From the NCBI GenBank assembly GCA_005656395.1, contig SRSI01000015.1, positions 20,516 to 84,515 of the forward strand: DNA of 64,000 nt, written 5' to 3'. Below the pieces are notes generated by a model. It was not told the DNA's origin. It made no database searches and saw only the letters and a list, made by a program, of their open reading frames with translations. This document shows, piece after piece, positions 11,395 to 21,808 of the stretch (its first letter is position 1; each line of letters begins with the position of its first letter). This stretch comes from Strongyloides papillosus. Taxonomy: Eukaryota > Nematoda > Chromadorea > Rhabditida > Strongyloididae. A program made the position numbers and the translations under genes.

Positions 11395-14228
11395 TTTTCT
11401 TAGGCTCGCAATAATGATATATCAGAATATGAAAACTGATTAGCTTTAATGATCATACCTTCATGTCTACTTCTTATATAGTACATTCTCTTTCATTGAA
11501 GAAAAGAGGTGGGGTTAATAGTTAAATTGTTTAAGGAACAAAGGACGACACTCAAGTGACAGAGATTCTATAGAATATAAAGATGTTAAGAAATATGGAT
11601 AATAATAAAAATTACTACAACATTCCCTTAATGGACAACTTGATTAAGAATATCAATTTGGTTTTTTTTTTTGATAAACTCGTAGTAAAGTTGAATTGTT
11701 CTTAACCTTGGCGGTTTCTTTAATATAATGAAAACAGAAATTTTTTAAGAAATAAACTTTTCAATGTATTTTGATATTACTTTTTTATCTTCTGTAGTGA
11801 GATATTAATAATAAGTATCATATCATCAGAGTAACCTTGATCTACATCATTTTTAAAAGTACTGAAAATTATTACTTTTTGACATAAAATTAAAATTCAC
11901 TATTCTCAAATTAAATTTATTATTTTTTTGGTCTCTCAAATTGGTTTCATGATACAAGTTACCTCAAAATTTAATTCATTATTTTGGGTCTATTGTTAGT
12001 ATGACCTTGGTAAGCTTAAAACTAACATTAATGAATGAACTCATGTAACTATTAAAATATAATATTTAATCTTGTATTTCTCTTATAAGTTTTACAATAA
12101 AAGTATCAAATTTCCTGTGTGGTTTAATAAAAATTAAGTCTTTATTATTATCAAGAGCCCTCAAATTTCATCAATTTGGCTAATATTTAGAAGAATTTAT
12201 GTACACATAGAAATTATTTTATTTGAATTACAATTACTTAATACTAGTTTTTTTATTAACAATTATATTTTCGTTTTTTATATAAATAAAAAGTTTATGG
12301 GTAATTCAAAAGCATCTGATTTATTGTTATTGTATTTTGGCATTTTATGATTATTTTTTCATAAACACAAGGTTATTTTGATTAAATGTTTAATTAAAAA
12401 TGCAACTTTTAAAAACAAATTTCTGAAAAAAATCATAACTAGTAAAAGATTAAAAGTCAATGTTTTGTTAAATTATTTATATTAAAATGTAGCATTTTAT
12501 CAATTTTTTCATAAAACTTTTTTTATTGTTTTTTTAGCGATTCTTAAAAGCATTTTAAAAAATTTTATCCTTGGAAAATATGCTGAAACTCATTTACGAA
12601 TTATAACGATAAGCATTTACACAAACTTTACAATCTTCCTTGACCTTTTATACTAACTTAATAAAATTGTATTTAATTTTTCTTATTTTTTTTGGGTTAT
12701 ACTAATATGGAAATGACTAAAAAGCATTTGATATTATAAATATGTTAAATTAACTTAATAATGTATCTTTTTTTTCTCAATTTCAAGGTTCAAAAGTTAT
12801 GATGATTCTGTGTTTCATATTCCATGCTAAAATTAATGATAAAAAGGAAAAAAAGGTAAAATATCCTAATTAAAATATGAAATTTTAATAATTACTTTTT
12901 CAAGTACAATTAACTTTTGAACAGTGATAGTTAGGAAATAAAAATTTTAGTATAGAAGCAAAAAGTTTATTTATTTTATTCTAATGTTAAAAAACTATTT
13001 TTTTAAATGTCCATCTTAAACATTAGTTCAAAAATTAGTTGAAGTAGCTGTAAGGAAACTACTTTAATGTTATTTATTTAGTTACTTGACACACATTTCT
13101 TCCACTAGAAGCATATAATAAATTTTTTATAAATCAATGGTATCTGATCTAAACGAGGGAAGCTTCTAGATAATCATAAATTATGGAATTAAATGTTGGT
13201 AATTTAATATAATCAAATTAAAATAAATGAAATGCTTTACAGATTATTTATTTCTCAAAAAATTTTGAAATAATATTCATCAAACAAACAAGAATCTTAT
13301 CATTGTTGAGCAATTTAATTCATGATATATTTATTAATTACATTTCAGATACTAACTCTGATGGTAGTCCTGCCGAAAAAGGAAAGAACCAACTCGTTTC
13401 CCATTATTATAGTCGAATATTTCAATAGATTATTATATACTTTTTTATTAGAATGTTTTAACCACTAACTTATAAATTATAATGATGTAAAAAAGTATGA
13501 AAACACCATCGACTAATAATTACTATTAGCTCGAAAGCATCGTTCAAATACTGAAGTATTTAACCAACTCATTTATAATATTTGGAATGGTATAGTTCCA
13601 TAAATTTACATTGGTTGAAATTAAATATATAACATTCACAGATTTCTATTAAATTTGAACTTTAAACACTTCTTCATCACATAAAAAATATCAGACCGCG
13701 AACTTTGCACTTTATCAAAGCTTAACATTAACTTGTCACAAATACACAGAATGTATCATGATAGTCTTGGTAACAAAAAAGAACTTTAAACAACAATCTT
13801 ATAAGATTAAAAACTAAATGCCCATCCACTCATACATTAATAGAAAACTCTATAATCTTAGACAGAATTTTAAATAATTTGATGAAGAAAAACATTACAG
13901 GACACCTCATTGCTTTTCGTGAGTAAATCAAACATTTCTATCAAGGAAAATTTTAACAGCTACATAGAGAAAAATTAGTACTTAAAGAAATATAAAGTTC
14001 TTGTTTGGAATATCGTGCGTACTTACAATTAACCATTTCTTTTTCTACCTCATTCTATTTCAAATCCTGTCACTGTGAATCTTGAATACACTTGGTCATC
14101 TTATTTTTATGCCATCGTATGTATATAAATTTTTGTGATTGCGAAATTCATTAATACAGGTAAGTTTGAGTTATTAGTGTTTTATCCTTTTTTTAGTTTT
14201 TATATTTAATTAAAATTCGTCTAGAAAA
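11395..14228. other. Divergent intergenic region with helicase 5' UTR intron
   Basis: No coding gene is supported in these 2.8 kb. It separates the divergently transcribed ZP and helicase genes and should hold both promoters. Just upstream of the helicase, ACAG-GTAAG at 14156-14164 and CGTCTAG ending at 14224 fit a 65-base 5' UTR intron (14160-14224), leaving AAAA before the ATG. Confidence 0.45.
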
Positions 14229-15886
14229 ATGTCAGTTTTCTCGGACTATAGAAAATTCCCTCGAGTGGATTCACAGGACCCCGATGAACTTTCCTTTGCT
14301 TCTTTAAGTTTGGAGAGACCACCTAAAGTAAAAAGAAATGAAAACAATCCGCGAAATGTATTTGGCCAAAGTTATAGATTTTCCTCCAATAATAATGAAC
14401 GCCCTAAAGGACGGTCTTTTAATGAGAGTAGGGAGTTACATATACCAAAACGTAAGGAATGCACTGAAATATCGGAAAACAGGAAAAGTTATATTCAAAA
14501 AAATTTGTCCGATTCTTGCGATATTCCTCCTAACGAGATTATATCATCGTATAAATTTAACAATGACAAGGAACTTGCTAATTCTTGGGAGACTTCTGGG
14601 TTAGATCCTGTTTTATGCAAGAATATTCAGATTGCTGCTTATAAAAGACCAAGAGAAATACAAAAACGTGTTATACCTTTGATGTTAAAAGGTCAGAATT
14701 TGCAGGTTTCTGCTCGTACTGGCTGCGGAAAAACTGTCTCCTATATCATTCCAATTATTCACCAAGTTTCTGCTAGTAAATCAAAGGATGGCTATAAAGA
14801 GACACCACAATCGCCATTTGCAATAATAATTGTACCGTCTAAGGAATTAGCCTTTCAAGTTTCCGACAGGATTCTTAAGTTAACTACAGGTCTAAATGTA
14901 TCGTGTTCACGTGTCGTCGGAGGGTACAATTTTAACTATAATATGGCAGAAGTTTGTCAGGGATGTGATATAGTTGTGGGTACGTTAGGGAGATTACGAA
15001 AGATGTTGGAAGGCTCACAGATTCGTTTGAATTCGTTGAGATATTTTATTATTGACGAGTGCGATCATTTTGTTATTGATGATCATTCACAGGAGTTAAC
15101 AAATATTATGGAATTTATGAGATCCTGTTCACCAAGTTTAGATATTCAAGTGTCAGTTTTTATGTCTGTTTCATCCCCAAAAGTTTCATCATTCTTGGAA
15201 AAGTACACAGGAAGAGATTTTGAAAAAATTAAAGAGTTTCATCATGTTCAATATAGTCAGGTAGATTTTTACTACAATCCAAATATTATTCACAAAATGT
15301 ATTTTGTGAAAGAAAGAAAAGAAAAGCCAGAGAAACTCTTGGAACTTATAAGAATTATTAGAGCATCTGATGTTACGAAAGGCGATGTACCATGTACGAG
15401 AATTGTTATTTTTACAGACACAATTCTCTGGTGTAAACAATTGACAAGCTACATATGTATGACGATGTCAAACGTTCAATGTAATGAATTCAACGGGTAA
15501 GTTTTATATGTTGCTTTTTTGTTGATTTTTCCGCTTTTAGAAATTTATCTTCATTGAGAAGAGAACAATATTTAGAAGAATTTCAGAAAACATCATCTGA
15601 TATCCAAATACTTGTTTCAACAGACCTATTAAGTCGTGGAATTGATATTTATTCCCTGAATCATGTCATTAATTATGATTTGCCGGAACATTTTGAATCA
15701 TTTCACCACAGAATTGGGAGAGTTGGAAGAATTAATAAAGGATATGCTTATACTCTTATTGATGAAAGTGATAATTATGACTGCAGTCAAGTTCCTAATA
15801 TAATTAATCTTTTAGATAATGTAGGTCAATTAACTGAGCCAATCCAACAAAAGTTGGATTCTATGTATAAAAGTATAAATCCATAG
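14229..15886 (+). CDS. DEAD-box RNA helicase, divergent DDX3/Vasa-like (DECD)
   Basis: Two exons, 14229-15496 and 15541-15886, joined in phase 2 across a 44-base intron; 537 residues. All core motifs can be placed: Q-motif region (YKRPREIQKRVIP, about 138-150), Walker A ARTGCGKT (162-169), Ia PSKEL (203-207), GG (231-232), Ib TLGR (252-255), motif II DECD (276-279), motif III SVS (313-315), then STDLLSRGIDI and HRIGRVGR in the second exon. The spacing and the WETSGLDPVLCKNIQ block resemble the DDX3/Vasa branch. Several motifs deviate from consensus (DEAD, TPGR, SAT, PTREL), so ATPase kinetics may differ. The N-terminal 110 residues are Arg/Asn/Ser-rich and disordered. It could be a germline helicase; that is inference from family resemblance. 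Confidence 0.85.
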
Positions 15887-16450
15887 AAAATTGTATTTCA
15901 AAAGGAATTTCGTTAGTTTTTTTTTGTCATCGACTGACCAGTAGTAGAAAAGCGTTTTAATTTTTTTATGTTTGTTTTAAAGTTAATTTCAGTGGTAAAT
16001 AATTTTTTTATATTTTTAATTTTGTAATATATGTTCATATTGTTTTTTTTTAATTAATTTATAAATTATGTCTACGAATGTGCTGGTTATTTTTTTAAAT
16101 TTTTTTACTCATATATTTTTCACTGGTTAAACACTAGGAGACCCAATGGATGATTATGTACAATTTGGTATGAGAATGTTTCATATAATCGACTTTTGAA
16201 TAAGTTATAAACATAAAATTACGCTATACAATTTAAATCTGTAATTTATTTTTTTTAGTATGTATCTTATTATTTCTCCTATCTAAAAAGAATTTACATG
16301 ATTTTTATTTATTTGGCGATGTGTAAAATAGATTGTTTAAAAAAAGTTAATTTTTAACTTGCATATGATTTTATTACTAGTTGATTTGTTAATAATTACA
16401 TTACTAAAAAAATTATACAAAATCTATTTCATTAAATTAGCATTACATTT
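15887..16450. other. Convergent intergenic region
   Basis: The 3' ends of the helicase and of the small minus-strand gene face each other here. It is T-rich and AT-rich, and I see no further gene or RNA. Confidence 0.55.
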
Positions 16451-17078
16451 TTATAAATGAAATTCAGGCATGATTTTTTCAATACCATATAGTGTATCAT
16501 CTTCATTAAGGACAGTGGCATCTTGTACAATTTCATAATGTTCATCATCTTCTTCGCTTTGGTCACACCTTTTTTTCTCTCTCGGAATACTGTTATTTCC
16601 TGTTCCTATTTTTTCTGTAACTTGAGTACTTTCCAATAATCCATCTAGTTTTTGACTTTCTGATGAATCTTGTTTTTTTAAAGATGTACATAAAAGAATA
16701 CTATCATTTCCTTGTGTTATTTCTTCCTTTATATTTTCATGAATTTTATTAATTGCTATAAAATGGATAAATATATTAAAAGTTTTTTTACTTACCATGG
16801 AAAGATTTAATATAATTATTATGTGGTGCTTGTGAATTAATACCTTCTATGTGATTTGTTGCCTTTACCGTTTTACCACTTATATTTAAATTAAATGCAG
16901 GATTATTAGATGCTTTAGAATGTTTACAATTACTAGTTGACAACGCAATTGGAGTTGTAGTACCTATTGTATTTTTTACTCCCACTACTGATTTGGTGGT
17001 TGATTTTAATGTTGAAGTAGGAGTTGAATCTCGAATGACAGAATATGCATTTGTTTTTCGATTCCTTACAACACACAT
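16451..17078 (-). CDS. Unrecognised small acidic, disordered protein
   Basis: Two exons on the minus strand, 17078-16796 and 16755-16451, joined in phase 1 across a 41-base GTAAG/TATAG intron; 195 residues. The first half is Ser/Thr/Asn-rich and basic with many TTT/TST runs. The second half is acidic and charged, with a small basic patch (REKKRC) and an acidic C-terminus (QSEEDDEHYE, NEDDTLYGIEKI). There is no signal peptide, membrane span or domain I recognise. Correct splice borders, a true ATG and more balanced codon use than the surroundings argue that it is real. The composition would fit a nuclear regulatory or cell-cycle protein, but I assign no function. Confidence 0.6.
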
Positions 17079-18212
17079 TCTTTTATGTGATTTTAATTAT
17101 GGTTATTTTAATAAAATTTCTAGTCAAAATTTAAATATTTATATTTTAATTACAAATGTAATAAAGTTTGTAAAATTATTATTTTGACAATAAGTATAAC
17201 ACAATTCATATGGTTCATGACTAAAGATTATTTTCTCAATATTATTATCAGACTAAATTACAGAATATTAGTCACAATTCTTTTATTCAAAAGTTAGACT
17301 ATAATTTAATATTTTATATTATATGCTAATCATATCTAAAATAACCATTTTAATTTATCTTTGTAATTTTTCGAAAAGTTTTATAATGTAAATCTAACAA
17401 TATTATTTCATAATTTTAATTTTTGCGTGCTAACAAATAGCCATATATAAAATCTATTATACAAACAAAAGCCAAAAATAAATTTATTTTAATGTTCTTT
17501 GAATAATTTGTCATTTTTAAAAAAATATATTCTGTATTATATTTTTTGAAATTTGAATAAAAATATATGACCCTTACTTTATGGTTATACCAATTGTCCC
17601 ACTGTTAAAAAACTGTATTTGTCTAGTAACTTTAAATATGCTTTTGCGATACAAAATAAGCAAATTAGTTACTTATTAAAAAGAAGTTATTTAACTTATG
17701 TTTATTCAAAAATAGAAAATTAATATTCCATGATTTTTAACAGAAAAGACATGAAATAAATTCCATAGCATTCTATTTTTTTTCTTAAAAAATATAACCC
17801 CCATTAAGTAATGGTAAATTATTTATTATATATAAATGGATATTCTTATTTATTTTCTCTCTGTTTTTTAACATTAATTAATTTTTATCTATTCATATTT
17901 AAAGAAATAAAAATATCTTAAAATATAGAAACTTCACCATCACATTAGTCTGTTTTTAATATACGCCATAAAATAATTAAAAGTTATTTTTTTCATAAAA
18001 TATAACATTAGCAAAAATAATTGCTTTTCAACAATACAAATAATAATAATAATATACATAAAATGCTAAATAAAAAAGTCTTTTAATATGAATGATTTAT
18101 TATATAAAAATATGTAGATATGATATAATTAATTATGTTAGTATAGTGTTCTTTTGTTGAAAATATTTAAAATTTTGCCGTGTCGTTTTAGTTGTAACAA
18201 TAATAAATAAAA
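17079..18212. other. Intergenic, very AT-rich
   Basis: No gene is seen between the small acidic-protein gene and the V-ATPase gene, which lie in tandem on the minus strand. It contains A- and T-runs and a short AAT microsatellite near 18040-18052. Confidence 0.55.
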
Positions 18213-20194
18213 TTATTCTTCAATGTTTCTAAAAGCACTTACCATTCTATCATACAAATCTTCATAGTCTCTTTTTATTTTCTCTTCTCCTTCAGTTGAT
18301 GGATTTTTAAATTTCATTGAAGTTAATTCATACATCAATGGTTTCATATGATCCTCTATAATTTTCCAAGTTACTTTACTCTCTGACTGAGCTGTTGTTT
18401 CAACGGCATGACGTGCTAAATCATAAAATCCAATCATATTTTTCAACATTCCGACAGTTTTGTAAAATGGACAGTATCTATCGTAAGGAGTGTATCCATT
18501 TTGCTGTAGAAAATCATCTTTAATGAGTTTCGCTACTTCAAGCGTAATTTTGTCTGATTCTGCAAGTGATGCTTTTCCAACAAGTTGTACAATTTCAGAT
18601 AAATCCTCTTCTTCCTGAAGAATTTCCCTACATTTAGTACGTAAACTAACGAATTCAGGATAGTTCTTCTCGTAATAATCATCAAGAGCACGCATATATT
18701 TGCTAAAACACATATAATTAAACAAGAAATAAATAAAATAATAATCACCTATATGAGATAAGCCAATTAATTGAAGGAAAATGTTTTCTTTGAGCCAATT
18801 TTTTGTCTAATCCCCAAAAAACTTGTACAATACCAAGAGTAGCTGAAGTAACTGGATCAGCAAAGTCACCACCAGGTGGTGAAACAGCGCCAACAATTGT
18901 GACTGAACCATTACGTATCTCTGGACCACCAAGGCATTTTACTTTACCTGCTCTTTCATAAAATGAGGCAAGTCTAGCAGCAAGATAGGCTGGATATCCA
19001 GAATCCGCAGGCATCTCTCCTAAACGTCCAGAAATTTCACGAAGTGCCTCAGCCCAACGAGAGGTTGAATCAGCCATCATAGCAACATTCAATCCCATAT
19101 CACGGAAGTATTCAGAAAGAGTAATACCAGTATAAATAGAAGCTTCACGAGCAGCTACAGGCATGTTAGATGTATTTGCTACGAGAGCTGTACGTTTCAT
19201 AATGGATGTTGTGACACCATCAACTTCCATTGTAAGTTCTGGGAAATCACGTAATACTTCAGACATTTCATTTCCTCTTTCTCCACAACCAACATAAATA
19301 ATTGCATCGGAGTTAGAGTATTTGGAGAGAGATTGAGAAATGACAGTTTTTCCGCAACCGAAAGCTCCTGGAATAGCGGTTGTACCTCCTTGGACGCATG
19401 GGAAAAGAGCATCTAATACACGTTGCCCACAGAGAAGTGGGTAATCGGCAGCAAGTTTTTCAGCAACTGGACGTGGCGTCCGAACTGGCCATATTTGTAG
19501 CATAGGATATTTAGTCTTAACTCCATTAAATTCAGCTTCTAATATTATTTCATCTACTGAATAGTCACCAGCAGTTGCAATTGATGTAACAGTACCAAAA
19601 CAATTTGGTGGAACCATTATACTATGTTTAATTAGTTCATTTTCCTGGACAGTTCCAATAATATCACCTCCAGTAACATGAGAATTAACGGTTACATGTT
19701 TAGAAGGTATGAAATGCCACTTTTTTTGTCTATCCAATGCATTAGTACGAACACCTGTAATATAAATTTAACGATTATCAATATTTTTGATTTTATCACA
19801 ACCTTTTGGAATATAAATGGATTTCGTACTCTTAGCTATGGCTTCTAGAGGTCGTTGTATACCATCAAAAATAGATTCCATAATTCCTGGTCCTAATTCA
19901 ACGGAGAGTGGTTTCCCTGTTCTAAGAACTGGGTCACCAATTGTTACAGCTGACGTTTCTTCATAAACTTGTATAGTGGCAAAATCCCCTTCAAGACGGA
20001 TAATTTCTCCAACTAATTCTGTATGCCCTACACGAACTAACTCATACATAGCAGCTCCAGCCATCTTTTCAGCTGTTACAACTAAAAAAAAAGGTATTTA
20101 AATGTATTTTTAAAAAAAAACTACCTGGTCCAGAGACCCCATAAACATAACCGTATTCAGATTCTTTTGTTTCATGCCTATTTGTTGGAGCCAT
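18213..20194 (-). CDS. vha-13: V-type proton ATPase catalytic subunit A
   Basis: Four exons on the minus strand: 20194-20125, 20081-19803, 19754-18749 and 18702-18213; introns of 43, 48 and 46 bases; 614 residues, close to the usual 606-617. It is the ATP-hydrolysing subunit of the V1 head, which drives proton pumping into endosomes, lysosomes and across epithelia. The non-homologous insert region, Walker [41 protein letters not shown] and the C-terminal FCPFYKT-like block are all present and nearly identical to animal homologues. The second intron begins GTTGTG, unlike the GTAAG/GTATG pattern of its neighbours, but the join restores IPKG-VRTNAL exactly where the family has it. TTTGCAG ends at 20213, 18 bases before the ATG, and is a likely trans-splice acceptor. 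Confidence 0.97.
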
Positions 20195-21365
20195 GTTTTA
20201 TTTGAAAAAAATCTGCAAATAATAAAAATGCTTTTTACATAATTTTATTATATATAAAATGAAACTAAAAAATTTTGTAACAATAAATGTTTTTATTTTA
20301 TATAAAATATTTATTATGTAATATTTGAATGGGCCGCGCCGCTTAAAAAAAAGCTGAGATAAAAATATATTTTAACAAATTATTTAGAGTAAATTTGATA
20401 AATTTTTAAAATTCTAATTATATGGTATCAAAAATGTAACAATCAAAACGATTATTGTTTTTAGTTTTCTGGTCTCACATTTCGATATTACAAAATTAAT
20501 TTTCTAATTTTTTTTTCAATTTTTATGTTAAATAAAGATAATTTGATATAGTTAAAATAATTGTTGTATATTTACAAAATTCACGGCTTATTTATTATAA
20601 ACATATGAGTAAAAAATTTTTAATATATCATCAATAACAATTGTGATTATAATGAAGATAAATAGTTAAAAAACTAAAATATTTAATGACTAATGCATAA
20701 TATTTTTTACGAGTCATTATTTATACCAGAATATATTTGGTGTTAGATATACCAAAAAGCAACATTTATTCAATTTTAAATATTCTCATTGAAAATAAAA
20801 ATTATTTACAAAAAAAATTATACAGTATAAAAAATATTATCTGTTTCCCCATATTTATTTTTATGTCTCGATAAAAATTTAAGATAAAAGAAAATTAAAA
20901 TTTTAATAATAAAGAATACTTTAATAATACTAAATTTATGTCAAGAATTAGTTAAAAAAAATAAATGTGTAACTACACCTGCTACGTGTTTATATATTAT
21001 TAAATCACACATGATTAAAATGAAATAGAATGTATCATTAATGTCAAGAACAACAAAAAAATTTGGTTTGTAAAAAGACAAAATATATTTATTTGTTTAT
21101 AAGCTTAATCATCTTGATTGATTTTTTTCCAGATGGAGGAGTGTGATGAGATCACTTAATGATGTATTAATAAAAGCCATGTCATAATGCCATTCATGTG
21201 TATAATAATAATATGCATAGATTTTTGATTTTTTTTCATTTGATGTAAATTAAAACAGTCTTCGTTTTAAATTTTACTATATAAAGATTAATAAAAAAAC
21301 CGAGTTATGCTTGGATGGGTCTTTTAAATTTTTATTGTTATATTTTCTTAGAAATTTTTTATATT
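20195..21365. promoter_or_regulatory. vha-13 promoter region with GC-rich motif
   Basis: An AT-rich stretch of about 1.2 kb without a gene. At 20331-20342, GGGCCGCGCCGC is the most GC-rich stretch in the neighbourhood, 137 bases upstream of the vha-13 start; it may be a promoter element. The remainder shows nothing I can interpret. Confidence 0.35.
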
Positions 21366-21808
21366 TTACTTTCTTCCAAATCTTAAGTATTCATGCTTTC
21401 TCTTTCCAAATCTTAAATACTCGTGCTTTCTCTTTCCAAATCTTAAGTATTCGTGTTTTCTTTTTTCACGTTCATCTTCTCCATCATCTGCGATCTCAGG
21501 GATACCAGTTTCATTTCCTTCAACTACAATTCCATTAAGAACCAAAAGCTGTTCAAGTTCTTTAGTTACGCGAATAGCTTCTAGAGATGTAGCAATTGAG
21601 TTATGATAAACTTTGCATGCAAGAAACTTGGCATCTAATTCACTGGATGTTTTATAAATCTGTAAAAAACTGATTATTATGGAATTGTAAATATAATATA
21701 TACCTCATTACATGTTGGAGAAGAAAGATCAGCTGCAATACAAGAAGTGCCAAAGAATGCTACAAAAACAACCAAGGCAACATATAAACCATAGGATGAA
21801 ATAAACAT
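21366..21808 (-). CDS. flp-14: FMRFamide-like neuropeptide precursor FLP-14 (KHEYLRFamide)
   Basis: Two exons on the minus strand, 21808-21704 and 21659-21366, joined in phase 0 across a 44-base intron; 132 residues. A signal peptide (about 1-26, ending near CIAAD) is followed by a spacer of about 75 residues that is acidic near its end. Three consecutive copies of KHEYLRFG then lie between dibasic sites (KR before the first; GKR, GKR and GRK after them). After cleavage and amidation this gives KHEYLRFamide, the peptide known as AF2 from Ascaris and encoded by C. elegans flp-14, a potent neuromuscular modulator. C. elegans has four copies; here there are three, and the last ends in GRK just before the stop. 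Acceptor ATTTAG at 21817-21822 sits 8 bases before the ATG. The opposite-strand open frame here is an artefact of the repeats. Confidence 0.95.
21369..21458 (-). repeat. Three 30-base tandem repeats encoding KHEYLRFG(KR/RK)
   Basis: Units at 21458-21429, 21428-21399 and 21398-21369 encode identical peptides and differ only at a few synonymous positions and in the final dibasic site (GRK instead of GKR). This is the peptide-coding part of flp-14. Confidence 0.95.

Noticed and set aside
21311..21538. Plus-strand frame over the flp-14 repeats
   Set aside because: Complement of the neuropeptide repeats, giving an artificial FQILS repeat; the minus strand is clearly coding.
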